In this document: positions 27,166 to 35,571 of the stretch, one piece after another
Numbering within the stretch: position 1 is the first letter of the stretch
Layout of the letters: each line of letters opens with the position of its first letter
From: JAFDZV01 sp048594725
Lineage (GTDB): Bacteria; Bacteroidota; Ignavibacteria; OLB7
Length of the DNA stretch: 64,000 nucleotides
Reading direction: 5' to 3'
Assembly (NCBI GenBank): GCA_048594725.1
Contig: JBMDXA010000024.1
Coordinates: 1-64,000 of the forward strand
Translations under genes and position numbers: made by a program
Notes under the pieces: generated by a model
What the model saw: only the letters and a program-made list of their open reading frames with translations
The model's database searches: none
Told to the model about the DNA's origin: nothing

Positions 27166-28074
27166 ATGCTCATAGGCATTCTCGGCAATGCATCCAAGCC
27201 GGAGACCGAGGCGGGAGTGGCGGCCCTGGTGGCTGTTCTGAGGCGGAGGGATATCCCCTTCCTCCTGCACGACGGGCTCCGCGAAACCTTCGCCAGCCTT
27301 GGTACGCTCGGTGAGTTCGTCTCCGGCGAGATCTTCCGGAGCCGTGCCGATGTGGTGATAGCATTCGGCGGCGACGGCACGATGCTCTCCACCAGCCGCC
27401 TGCTGGCCGGTTCCGATGTCCCCCTGGTCGGGATCAACCTGGGTAAACTCGGGTTTCTGGCGGAATATTCCGTCGATTCCATCGAGCAGACCGTGGAGGA
27501 ACTGGTCACCGGGCAGTGCCGGATCGTGGAGAGGGCGCTTCTGAAAGCGACCTTCCCGGACAATCCGGAGCTGGAGCCTCTCGTCGGTTTGAACGATATC
27601 GTCATCGACAAGCGCGACGGCGCCCTGATGCTCCGTCTGGAGACCCATATCAACGGCGATTACCTCGGCACCTACAGCGCCGATGGGCTCATCCTCGCCA
27701 CCCCGACCGGCTCCACGGCCTATGCCCTTGCGGTAGGCGGGCCGGTGGTGGCACCCAGCGCGCGGGTGATCGTGATAGCACCGATCGCCCCTCATATGCT
27801 CACCGCCCGCCCGGTGGTGGTGCCGGACGAGGCCATCCTGGAGGTGCGGGTCCGCTCGCATCGCCCCGAGGAAACAGTGCGCGTATATGCCGACGGTCAG
27901 GTCTATAGGAACCTGCCGATAGGCTCGCGCGTGCAGATCACGCGGAATGAGAAGATGGCACGCCTTGTAAAAAGGACGTCGTCAACATATTTTGACGTCC
28001 TCAGGGCGAAACTACTGTGGGGGATTGAACCCGTGCTCAATGTCAAAAGCATCGCATCCGATGATCAACCGTAA
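27166..28074 (+). CDS. nadK: NAD kinase
   Basis: 302 residues. Phosphorylates NAD to NADP in the cytosol. Signature elements: AFGGDGTMLSTSRLL with the catalytic aspartate in GGDG near residue 68, GINLGKLGFLAEYS, and TPTGSTAYALAVGGPVVAPS, the classical nucleotide-binding block. The conserved LNDIVI (VGLNDIVIDKRDGA) and the C-terminal ADGQVYRNLPIGSRVQI are also present. Spacing of 16 bp to the next lipoprotein gene allows a shared transcript ending at the terminator at 28680. Confidence 0.96.
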   Translation: MLIGILGNASKPETEAGVAALVAVLRRRDIPFLLHDGLRETFASLGTLGEFVSGEIFRSRADVVIAFGGDGTMLSTSRLLAGSDVPLVGINLGKLGFLAEYSVDSIEQTVEELVTGQCRIVERALLKATFPDNPELEPLVGLNDIVIDKRDGALMLRLETHINGDYLGTYSADGLILATPTGSTAYALAVGGPVVAPSARVIVIAPIAPHMLTARPVVVPDEAILEVRVRSHRPEETVRVYADGQVYRNLPIGSRVQITRNEKMARLVKRTSSTYFDVLRAKLLWGIEPVLNVKSIASDDQP

Positions 28075-28090
28075 GGAGAACATAGCAACC

Positions 28091-28627
28091 ATGCGGACTC
28101 TTGCTACCATAGCGCTTTGCGCGCTCTCGCTTCTGATCGCTTCCTGCAGCGATTCACCGACGATGACCACTGATGCTGGTCTCGGCGCCACAACGATCGA
28201 GGATATGCAGAAGAATGCTGCCTATCGGTCGTGGTATGAAACAGGCTACAATGCCTATCCGGAGGCGGGCAATCAGACCGCGTTCAACGGCTTCGTCGAT
28301 GTCATCAAGAATTCGTTCGATCCGGCAACGCACTCGGTGGTGATGGCGGTGAAGCCGAACTGCGGCTGCCAGACCACCCAGCTCTGGATGCCCCGCGTGA
28401 TGAAGGCCCTCGATGCGGCCGGCATTCCGCACGACAAGATCAAGATCTATATCACCGATGCCCGCCTGAACGGCATCGATGCGGATATCAAGAGCAAGTA
28501 TCAGCTCAAGGAGGCTCCCAGCTTCCTGGTCATCAAGAACGATCAGGTTGCCGGACGTATCGACGTGGCCCCGGCTGCCGGCCAGAGCGTGGAGCAGGTG
28601 CTCGCCAATGCGTTTGCCAAGCCGTAA
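28091..28627 (+). CDS. Thioredoxin-like lipoprotein
   Basis: 178 residues from the ATG at 28091, chosen because MRTLATIALCALSLLIASC is a lipoprotein leader; an upstream frame to 27992 overlaps nadK. The mature part looks like a thioredoxin fold: SFDPATHSVVMAVKPNCGCQ with a cysteine pair of the type CGC at the end of strand 1, IKIYITDARLNGIDADIKSK, and a cis-proline-like APSFLVIKNDQVAGRID. The CGC replaces the usual CxxC, so redox activity is uncertain. It would be anchored in the periplasm. The closing terminator at 28680 marks the end of the unit. Confidence 0.75.
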   Translation: MRTLATIALCALSLLIASCSDSPTMTTDAGLGATTIEDMQKNAAYRSWYETGYNAYPEAGNQTAFNGFVDVIKNSFDPATHSVVMAVKPNCGCQTTQLWMPRVMKALDAAGIPHDKIKIYITDARLNGIDADIKSKYQLKEAPSFLVIKNDQVAGRIDVAPAAGQSVEQVLANAFAKP

Positions 28628-28679
28628 AGGCCCGGTTCAATCGCTCCTGCATCAGTAGTTCGGAATACTCTGCGCTAGC

Positions 28680-28710
28680 GCGGGGCGGCCCTGTCGGGCC
28701 GCCCCGCTTT
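28680..28710 (+). terminator. Rho-independent terminator
   Basis: Perfect 12-bp stem GCGGGGCGGCCC/GGGCCGCCCCGC with a 4-nt loop, then TTTCGTT, 52 bp after the lipoprotein stop. It lies between convergent genes. Confidence 0.88.
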
Positions 28711-28752
28711 CGTTGATACGCTTCCGGTGCGGGAATGCCGGGCAGGCCCCGG

Positions 28753-29460
28753 CTACGGTGTGCCCGCTCCCGTTGCGTTCAGCTTCGCGAGCGTTCGCTC
28801 GGCGCGCTCGAAATCGTCCGGCAGGGTGATCTTGATATTTCCCGGCTCCCCCTCCACCACCCGTACCTCCTCTCCCAGCGCCTCCACCAGCGAGGCATCG
28901 TCGGTTCCCACAAGGCCGGTTGCCAGGGCATGGGCGTACGCTCGCAGGAGCAGCTCGCGGCGGAACCCCTGCGGTGTCTGCGCCGCGCGAAGCTCCGCGC
29001 GCGGCACGGTCTCCAGGATGATCCCCCCGGCTCCCACCCGCTTCACCGTCTCGTTGATCGCCAGTGCGGGAACGGCCGCGCCGTAACGCCCGGCCGCATC
29101 CAGCACACGCCCGATAAGCTCGCGGGAGATGCAGGGGCGGGCCGCATCATGCACCAGCACCAGCTCCGCATCCCGCTGGCCGATCAGCGCCAGCGCGTTG
29201 GCTATGGAGTGCTGCCGCTCGGTGCCGCCGGGGATGAACCGTACGTTCTCCAGTCCCTCGGCACAGCGCCGGGCGGTCTCCTCCCATGCCGCGTCGATAG
29301 CCACGATGATCTGCCTGCATCCCCCAATTCCGGCAAATGCCCGGAGCGTGTGCCGGAGCACGGGGGAGCCGAGCAGCTCCACATACTGCTTCGGCAGCTC
29401 CCGGCCGCTGCGCGACCCCGTTCCGGCCGCCGGTATGATGACCGCAAACGGTACGTTCAT
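28753..29460 (-). CDS. ispD: 2-C-methyl-D-erythritol 4-phosphate cytidylyltransferase
   Basis: 235 residues from the ATG at 29460. Third enzyme of the MEP isoprenoid pathway; couples MEP to CTP. Motifs: VIIPAAGTGSRSGRELPKQY with the CTP-binding loop and catalytic arginine and lysine, LVHDAARPCIS, and the closing TPQGFRRELL with a following GTDDASLVEALGEEVRVVEG. The gene starts within the last bases of the upstream membrane-protein gene (ATGA overlap), so the two are cotranscribed. A much longer open frame continues upstream to 30774 opposite pncA but is not protein-like. Confidence 0.96.
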   Translation of the reverse strand: MNVPFAVIIPAAGTGSRSGRELPKQYVELLGSPVLRHTLRAFAGIGGCRQIIVAIDAAWEETARRCAEGLENVRFIPGGTERQHSIANALALIGQRDAELVLVHDAARPCISRELIGRVLDAAGRYGAAVPALAINETVKRVGAGGIILETVPRAELRAAQTPQGFRRELLLRAYAHALATGLVGTDDASLVEALGEEVRVVEGEPGNIKITLPDDFERAERTLAKLNATGAGTP

Positions 29461-29891
29461 ACGGTTCTCCGCCGGGTTGCCCCCGTCATGATCCATCCCG
29501 CCACGATTCCCCCCACGGCCGCTCCCAGAATCACCACCTGGAAGAACTCCGACTCCAGACCGAGCGTGCCGAGCGCGAGCGCCGCCACGCCCAGCCCCGC
29601 GCCGGCTCCCGCCAGCGCCAGGATGACCGTCACCAGCAGCGGAGATTCCCCGAGCCGGGGGATGAACCGGCGGATCAGCGTGGCGAGCAGCAGCAGCAGC
29701 AGGTTCACCGGCAGCATACCGCCGTACAGCAGCAGCAGAGGGATCAGGATGATGGAGAGGATCATGCCGATCTCCCCCACCGGGTTGCGCGCCACCCAGA
29801 TCCCCACCAGGGTGAGCGTGGCCGCCACCGTGGAGAGGAGCGATGAGCGAAGAAAAAGCTGAATGGGGGACGTCGTGTCCAGGATGTTCAT
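29457..29891 (-). CDS. Four-helix integral membrane protein, function unknown
   Basis: 144 residues from the ATG at 29891. Hydropathy shows four membrane segments (about residues 15-35, 42-68, 84-106, 116-136), for example IGMILSIILIPLLLLYGGML, with an RRFIPR basic loop between helices 2 and 3. No family could be named. It overlaps ispD by 4 bp and is transcribed away from pncA. A link to isoprenoid or membrane biology is suggested only by that overlap. Confidence 0.65.
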   Translation of the reverse strand: MNILDTTSPIQLFLRSSLLSTVAATLTLVGIWVARNPVGEIGMILSIILIPLLLLYGGMLPVNLLLLLLATLIRRFIPRLGESPLLVTVILALAGAGAGLGVAALALGTLGLESEFFQVVILGAAVGGIVAGWIMTGATRRRTV

Positions 29892-30060
29892 AATGCCTCG
29901 TATTCTGCCGCCAATATAGGTTCCGCATACGAAAGGCGCCGACTTTGGTGTGAAGATCGTAGATTGTAGATCCGTCCGGGGCGGGCACCATGTGCCGGAG
30001 CCGGCCGCCGGAAACCCCCTGGCACCGTATGCATACCGAAGGAGCACCGTGGACTCTTCC

Positions 30061-30780
30061 ATGAATATCCGTCCCGATCGCGACGCTCTTATCATCGTCG
30101 ATCAGCAGCTCGATTTTCAGCCCGGCGGCGCGCTGGCCGTAGCAGAGGGGGATGCCATCGTGCTCCCCATCGATCTTCTGGCGGCCCGCTTTACCGAGGT
30201 GGTGATGACCCAGGATCATCACCCGAAGGGGCATGTCTCGTTTGCAAGCTCCTACCGCGATCGCCCCCCGTTCAGCCGGATAACGCTGGAGGAACTGGAT
30301 CGCGGGGAGGTTGAGCTCTCCGAGACGGCCGCCTTTACCCGGCAGGAGCTTCGGGAATATCTCCTTCTTGCCAACGGCCAGGAGCAGGCCCTCTGGCCCG
30401 ACCATTGCGTCATCGGCACCGAGGGGGAGGATCTGGACCCCAGACTGGACCGCTCGCGCGCCACAATGATACTCCGCAAGGGATATCGTCCCGCCGCCGA
30501 CAGCTACAGCGCCTTCCGCGAAAACGATGGTGTTACTACCGGTCTTGCCGAGTGCCTGATGGCAAAGGGAATGGAACGGGTGTTCGTGGTGGGGCTGGCC
30601 GGGGATTACTGTGTGCTCTGCACGGCGGTGGATGCCGCCGATCTGGGGCTTGATGTGGTGTATCTGGAAGATCTCACCCGCTTTGTGGGAGCTCCCGCCG
30701 GTTCCAGGGAGGCCGCGTTCGAACGCCTCCGCGGGGCGGGGGTGGAGATTGCAATCAGTGGCGTGCAGATGCATGTCTAG
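30061..30780 (+). CDS. pncA: Nicotinamidase
   Basis: 239 residues from the ATG at 30061; a GTG at 30049 preceded by AAGGAG is an equally good start and would add four residues. Hydrolyses nicotinamide to nicotinate for NAD salvage. The catalytic triad is visible: D14 in IIVDQQLDF, the lysine in GYRPAADSYS region (ILRKGYRP) and the nucleophile cysteine in GLAGDYCVLCTA. The metal site QDHHPKGHVSF and WPDHCVIGTEGEDL are also present. It pairs functionally with nadK in this window. The next gene follows after 14 bp. Confidence 0.93.
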   Translation: MNIRPDRDALIIVDQQLDFQPGGALAVAEGDAIVLPIDLLAARFTEVVMTQDHHPKGHVSFASSYRDRPPFSRITLEELDRGEVELSETAAFTRQELREYLLLANGQEQALWPDHCVIGTEGEDLDPRLDRSRATMILRKGYRPAADSYSAFRENDGVTTGLAECLMAKGMERVFVVGLAGDYCVLCTAVDAADLGLDVVYLEDLTRFVGAPAGSREAAFERLRGAGVEIAISGVQMHV

Positions 30781-30794
30781 GAGGCATTGACGAG

Positions 30795-31718
30795 TTGAGA
30801 GTGTTGCCGTACGCGACCCGGTTATTCAGGCTTCTGCTTCCATTGATGGTGTGCGTCCCCTCCCTGCGCGCGCAGGAGCTTCCCGATGGGGCCACCCCTC
30901 GCGGCGTGGTGTTCACCTTTCTGACGGAGACCGCCTCCGGGATCGATTCGATCGACCGGGTGGCGTTCCGCGAACGTCTGGCCGGCGAGTTCACCCGGAG
31001 CGATCCCCGGAGCTTCCGTGGCATGCTCCCGGCCGGCTCCCGTATCAGAATCGATACCATCCCCGATCTCTCCTCCGGGGAGGGGGAACTGCGTCGGGTG
31101 GTGGCGTATGTCACTGTGGAAACCGGGGGTGAACGGGAGAACTGGTATTTCTTCTGCGCCGGCGATTCCATCTGGCGCATCGAGGCGTTGCGCCGTTTTC
31201 CGAGCGCGGCACAGCGCTCCCAGATCCGGGAGTCGATCGCGGAGATCGATACCACTACCGTCCCGTATCGCCTTCTCCGCTCCGATCTCCAGCGCCTGCT
31301 TCTGCCGGACGACAGCCTCCGGAACCTGTTCCGGGCGAGCCGTGCCGATGCCGACAAGGTGGTTGGGCCGCTCCGCCGGGGGAAACTCTGGAAGGATTTC
31401 GCCCTGCGCGATGTGGATTTCGGTGCTCTGGAGGAATACCGGGAGCTGGATGATGATATCGACGACGGGGCCAGGATCTTCTATTCGCTGGATCGCGGCG
31501 CCATCGAGCGGCTGAAGCGCACGCTCGGGCTGCGGCGGATCGAGCGCGATCCGGAGCACCCCGGGCTGATCCTCTTTGTGGCCGGCGCCATCGATAAAAG
31601 CTCCTACGGCTACCTGTACGCCCCCGATGAGGGGGAGATCCCGGAGGTCTCCAGCGACTCGTTCATCACGCTGAAACCGATCGGCGAGGGATGGTGGCTG
31701 TACAAGCGCATCCGGTAG
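30795..31718 (+). CDS. Exported protein of unknown function
   Basis: 307 residues from the TTG at 30795, which has TAGGAGG ten bases upstream; a GTG at 30801 is an alternative. The N-terminus LPYATRLFRLLLPLMVCVPS then LRAQ is a signal peptide. The mature part has many charged helices (RLAGEFTRSDPRSFRGMLPA, SAAQRSQIRESIAEIDTTTV) and ends KPIGEGWWLYKRIR. I did not recognise a family. It follows pncA closely, so the two probably share a promoter. Confidence 0.65.
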   Translation: MRVLPYATRLFRLLLPLMVCVPSLRAQELPDGATPRGVVFTFLTETASGIDSIDRVAFRERLAGEFTRSDPRSFRGMLPAGSRIRIDTIPDLSSGEGELRRVVAYVTVETGGERENWYFFCAGDSIWRIEALRRFPSAAQRSQIRESIAEIDTTTVPYRLLRSDLQRLLLPDDSLRNLFRASRADADKVVGPLRRGKLWKDFALRDVDFGALEEYRELDDDIDDGARIFYSLDRGAIERLKRTLGLRRIERDPEHPGLILFVAGAIDKSSYGYLYAPDEGEIPEVSSDSFITLKPIGEGWWLYKRIR

Positions 31719-31986
31719 AGGCCGGGGCCGGGTTGCAGGAAAAATGCATCAACTCGCAACTCGTAACTTCCACAATCCCTCTTTTCGTTGTAGTTTTGGG
31801 GGCTAATCTGGGATGGTGTGAAATCACCATTCCGGTGCGGCGGTTCTATTCGTTTCAGATTTCTCTTCAATAGAGGCAGTTTGCTCTCCGTCTCCAACCG
31901 GCAATCGCATCGTAGAATGCTTGATTGTCCCGTCTGCACCGTGAGTTTATGACGGTAGGTAACAACGCACTTACATTGGAATCAGC

Positions 31987-33717
31987 ATGCCTACAATCAC
32001 GATAGATGGAAAGGTGGTCGAGTGCGCATCCGGGAAGACCGTCATCGAAGCGGCCCTGGAGAATGGCATCGACGTCCCCCATTTCTGCTGGCACCCCGCT
32101 TTGTCGGTGTCGGGCAACTGCCGCATGTGTCTTGTCGAAGTCGAGAAGGTTCCCAAGCTGGCTATCAGCTGCGCCACGCTGGTGGCCGACGGCCAGGTGA
32201 TCCATACCAATAACGAGCGGGTTGTGAAGGCCCGTGAGGCGATCATGGAGTTTCTCCTGATCAACCACCCGCTCGATTGCCCGATCTGCGATGAGGCCGG
32301 GCAGTGCAAGCTTCAGGATTATGCCTTTATGCACGGCAAGGGGGAAAGCCGCTTTACCGAGCTGAAGGTGCACAAGGACAAGCGGGTGCCGTTCGGACCC
32401 GAGGTGCTGTTCGACGGTGAGCGCTGCATCAGCTGCTCCCGCTGCATCCGTTTCTCCGACGAGATCGCCGAACAGCCGGTGCTCTCGTTCATCAACCGTG
32501 GCGATCATGTCACCATCGATACCTTCCCGGGCACCCAGCTCGATAACCCGTATTCGATGAACGTGATCGATATCTGCCCGGTGGGAGCGCTCACCTCGCG
32601 CGATTTCCGTTTCAAGGCCCGCGTCTGGGATATGTCGTTCAACGACTCGATCTGCCCCGGATGCGCGCGTGGCTGCAATATGCAGGCAGGGGTCCGCAAC
32701 AACGAGATCCTCCGCCTGGAGCCGCGCACCAATATGAAAGTTAACGAGTACTGGATGTGCGATGCCGGCCGCCTGGGCGAGTATCGCTACGTCAACGAGG
32801 ACCGCATCGTCCGCCCGGTGATACGGCGCGGAGGGCAGCATGTGGAAGTGGGCTGGGATGAGGCGCATCAGGAAGCCGCGAGCCTTCTGCGGGCACTGAA
32901 GCCGTCGGAGATCGCGTTCATCGGCTCGCCGTTCGATTCCTGCGAGGAGAACTACGCGCTGGCGAAGTTCGCGCGCGAGGTGGTGGGCTGCTCGAACATC
33001 GATCTGATGCAGTATATCGATCCCACGTTCGCCGACAAGAAGCTCCGCGTGGCCGATCGCACGCCGAACACCCGTGGCGCGCGCGAGGCCGGTGTCTCTC
33101 CGGATAAGTCCGGCCTGGATCTGAAGGGGATCATCGAAGGGGTGCGAACCGGGCGTATCAAGGCGCTCTACGTGCTCGATCAGTCGCTCCCGGTGGACGA
33201 CGATCTGATGGCGGCGTTCTCGAACCTCCAGCTTCTGGTGGTGCATGCCTGGAACCCGACCCCGATCGCCCGGCTGGCCCATGTGATCTTCCCGACCTCC
33301 ACCTATGCCGAGAAGGAGGGGACGTTCGTGAACGTGAACGGTATGGTGCAGCATTTCATGCCCGCCATCGTCACGCAGGAGAACGAGCGGATCATGGGAA
33401 TGAAGATGTCCCGCCTGGACAAGTTCGGCGCCTACAACGACCGCTGGACCCACGGCGAGCGCCGCGACAGCCGTCCGGCATGGCAGATCCTCCAGTCGGT
33501 GGCCCGCGCGCTCGGGAGCAATTGGAAGTATACCTGGACCGAGGATATCTTCGAGGAGATGACCGGGAAGATCCCGTCGTTCAAGGCGATGAGCTATGCG
33601 CAGCTGGATGAGTATCACGGCGTGGAGCTTGGACGGGGCGACCGTCCGATGCCGCATGGCTGGCGCTACGTGCCGCACGAGTTCAGGCCGCAGACGATGA
33701 CTACCGAGAAGTTTTAA
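31987..33717 (+). CDS. nuoG: NADH-quinone oxidoreductase subunit G
   Basis: 576 residues, shorter than the roughly 900 of the E. coli protein because the distal molybdopterin-like part is reduced. Cluster ligands are all present: 2Fe-2S C34, C45, C48, C62; the His-Cys set H94, C98, C101, C107; 4Fe-4S C147, C150, C153 and C197. A fourth set C223-x2-C226-x3-C230-x27-C258 fits the extra cluster N7, which is kept in some bacteria and lost in mitochondria. It is the first gene of nuoG-nuoH-nuoI and carries electrons within the peripheral arm. Confidence 0.96.
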   Translation: MPTITIDGKVVECASGKTVIEAALENGIDVPHFCWHPALSVSGNCRMCLVEVEKVPKLAISCATLVADGQVIHTNNERVVKAREAIMEFLLINHPLDCPICDEAGQCKLQDYAFMHGKGESRFTELKVHKDKRVPFGPEVLFDGERCISCSRCIRFSDEIAEQPVLSFINRGDHVTIDTFPGTQLDNPYSMNVIDICPVGALTSRDFRFKARVWDMSFNDSICPGCARGCNMQAGVRNNEILRLEPRTNMKVNEYWMCDAGRLGEYRYVNEDRIVRPVIRRGGQHVEVGWDEAHQEAASLLRALKPSEIAFIGSPFDSCEENYALAKFAREVVGCSNIDLMQYIDPTFADKKLRVADRTPNTRGAREAGVSPDKSGLDLKGIIEGVRTGRIKALYVLDQSLPVDDDLMAAFSNLQLLVVHAWNPTPIARLAHVIFPTSTYAEKEGTFVNVNGMVQHFMPAIVTQENERIMGMKMSRLDKFGAYNDRWTHGERRDSRPAWQILQSVARALGSNWKYTWTEDIFEEMTGKIPSFKAMSYAQLDEYHGVELGRGDRPMPHGWRYVPHEFRPQTMTTEKF

Positions 33718-33735
33718 CGATTATAGCAACCCGTT

Positions 33736-34791
33736 ATGTCCCTGATAGACGTTCTCATTCTCGTAATCAAGATAGTCGTCGTCCTCCATGTCTTCCTGGT
33801 CGGTGCCGCCTATGCGGTGCTTCTGGAACGGAAGGCGTCGGCGTGGATTCAGAACCGTGTAGGACCGAACCGGGTGGGATGGCGGGGATCGCTCCAGTCG
33901 TTCGCCGACGTGCTGAAGCTGGTGCTGAAGGAGGATATCGTTCCGGAGAAGGCACATTATTCCTTCCACCTGCTGGCGCCCGTGATCTCCATCGCCATCG
34001 CTATCGCGGTCTGGGCGGTGATCCCGTTTGCCGCACCGTTCACCATCGGCGATAAGGTGATCGACCCGACGGTGGCGCCGGGGCTGAACGTGGGGCTTCT
34101 GCTTCTGCTGGCGCTCTCCTCGCTCGGAGTCTACGGCATCACCCTTGCCGGGTGGGCCTCCAACAACAAGGATTCGCTCCTGGGGGGTCTTCGCTCCTCG
34201 GCGCAGATGATCAGCTACGAGCTTTCGATGGGGCTTTCGCTGATCGGCATGATGCTGGTGATGGGCTCGCTGAACATCACCGATATCGTGCAGCAGCAGG
34301 GTGCCTACTGGTACGGCTGGCTGCCGAAGTGGAACATCTTCGTGCAGCCGATCGGCTTTATCATCTTCATGGTGGCGGCCTTCGCCGAAACCAACCGTGC
34401 CCCGTTCGATCTTGCCGAGGCCGAGCCGGAGCTGGTGGGCGGATTCCATACCGAGTACACCGGCCTGAAGTTCGGTCTGTTCTTCCTTGCCGAATACGGC
34501 AATATGATCCTGATGTCGGCGCTGATGTCCACCCTCTTCTTCGGTGGCTACAACTTCCCGTGGCTCCAGGATCTGGCGTTCTTCCAGGAGCATGACGTCC
34601 TCAGGGCTTTGCTCCAGTTCTCGGCGCTCTTCATGAAGAGCCTCTTCTTCGTCTTCTTCTTCATCTGGGTGCGCTGGTCGATCCCGAGATTCCGGTATGA
34701 CCAGCTTATGAACCTTGGCTGGCGGATCATGTTCCCTCTGGCTCTGGTCAATACGGTGGCAACGGCCATCGTGGTTGCGCTGATGAAGTAA
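33736..34791 (+). CDS. nuoH: NADH-quinone oxidoreductase subunit H
   Basis: 351 residues with eight predicted membrane helices. It forms part of the quinone-binding cavity with NuoB and NuoA. Conserved blocks: ERKASAWIQNRVGPNRVGWR with the charged loop, NKDSLLGGLRSSAQMISYEL, ETNRAPFDLAEAEPELVGGF followed by HTEYTG, and the C-terminal WVRWSIPRFRYDQLMNLGWR. It starts 18 bp after nuoG and is followed by nuoI after 71 bp, in the same transcript. Confidence 0.97.
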   Translation: MSLIDVLILVIKIVVVLHVFLVGAAYAVLLERKASAWIQNRVGPNRVGWRGSLQSFADVLKLVLKEDIVPEKAHYSFHLLAPVISIAIAIAVWAVIPFAAPFTIGDKVIDPTVAPGLNVGLLLLLALSSLGVYGITLAGWASNNKDSLLGGLRSSAQMISYELSMGLSLIGMMLVMGSLNITDIVQQQGAYWYGWLPKWNIFVQPIGFIIFMVAAFAETNRAPFDLAEAEPELVGGFHTEYTGLKFGLFFLAEYGNMILMSALMSTLFFGGYNFPWLQDLAFFQEHDVLRALLQFSALFMKSLFFVFFFIWVRWSIPRFRYDQLMNLGWRIMFPLALVNTVATAIVVALMK

Positions 34792-34862
34792 GGTCGTCTG
34801 CGCCGGCCCGGTGCCGGACGATACGTTCCGAGAGATACTGACTTATCGAATCTTATAGATTT

Positions 34863-35369
34863 ATGGCAACGAAGACAATCAGAACCACATCGACGGAGCG
34901 GCTTTCCTTCTGGGAGAAGCTCTATCTCCCCGAGATCGCCAAGGGCCTTGGACTGACGCTGAAGCAGATGTTTCAGCCGAAGTTCACCCGCGAGTACCCG
35001 GAGGAACGGTTCGAGCCGCTCGGCAGCTATCGCGGACGTCCCGTCCTCGTTCTGGAGGAGTCGGGGGAGCGCTGCGTGGCCTGCGGTCTCTGCTCCCGCG
35101 TCTGCCCGGCCATCGCCATCGAGGTGCAGGCCGGCGAGACCGAGCGGGAGAAGGAGCGGTATCCGGAGAAGTTCGAGATCAATATGCTCCGCTGCATCTT
35201 CTGCGGCTTCTGCGAGGAGGTCTGCCCGGAGGAGGCCATCGTGATGTCGAAGGATTACGAGCTTGTGTTCGCCCGCCCGGAGGAGGCCATCTTCGGCAAG
35301 GACCGGCTTCTGGTGCCGGTTTCCAAGCTCCAGGATCGCCTGGAGTTCCTCCGCCAGTACAAGGGCTGA
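34863..35369 (+). CDS. nuoI: NADH-quinone oxidoreductase subunit I
   Basis: 168 residues. A ferredoxin-like subunit with two 4Fe-4S clusters (N6a and N6b) that pass electrons toward NuoB. Cysteines C71, C74, C77 and C81 (CVACGLCSRVCP) and C111, C114, C117 and C121 (CIFCGFCEEVCP) are intact. The N-terminal amphipathic region docks on the membrane arm. Last visible gene of the nuoGHI unit; nuoJ-N do not follow, since ackA comes next after about 200 bp. Confidence 0.96.
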   Translation: MATKTIRTTSTERLSFWEKLYLPEIAKGLGLTLKQMFQPKFTREYPEERFEPLGSYRGRPVLVLEESGERCVACGLCSRVCPAIAIEVQAGETEREKERYPEKFEINMLRCIFCGFCEEVCPEEAIVMSKDYELVFARPEEAIFGKDRLLVPVSKLQDRLEFLRQYKG

Positions 35370-35571
35370 TCGGCGGGCGCCGCAGGCGCTATCGCCGGAT
35401 CGGTTCCCCGCCTCCTCTGGGAGAGCGGCATCCTTGCGGAATGAAATTGATAGAAGGCGACATCGCCGCCAGCAGGCCCCGAGCATATCGGGGTTTGCCG
35501 TTTCTCCCCGGCTGGTGTGGTTCACGGCAGAGTCCGGGAGCCCCGCGCCGGAGCTCTTCTAGCAACCCCGT

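Noticed and set aside
29461..30774. Upstream continuation of the ispD frame opposite pncA
   Set aside because: The ispD family match begins exactly at the ATG at 29460; the rest is antisense to pncA and to the membrane protein's upstream region.
31867..33678. A 603-codon minus-strand frame opposite nuoG
   Set aside because: nuoG on the plus strand has all cluster cysteines; the antisense frame has no motifs.
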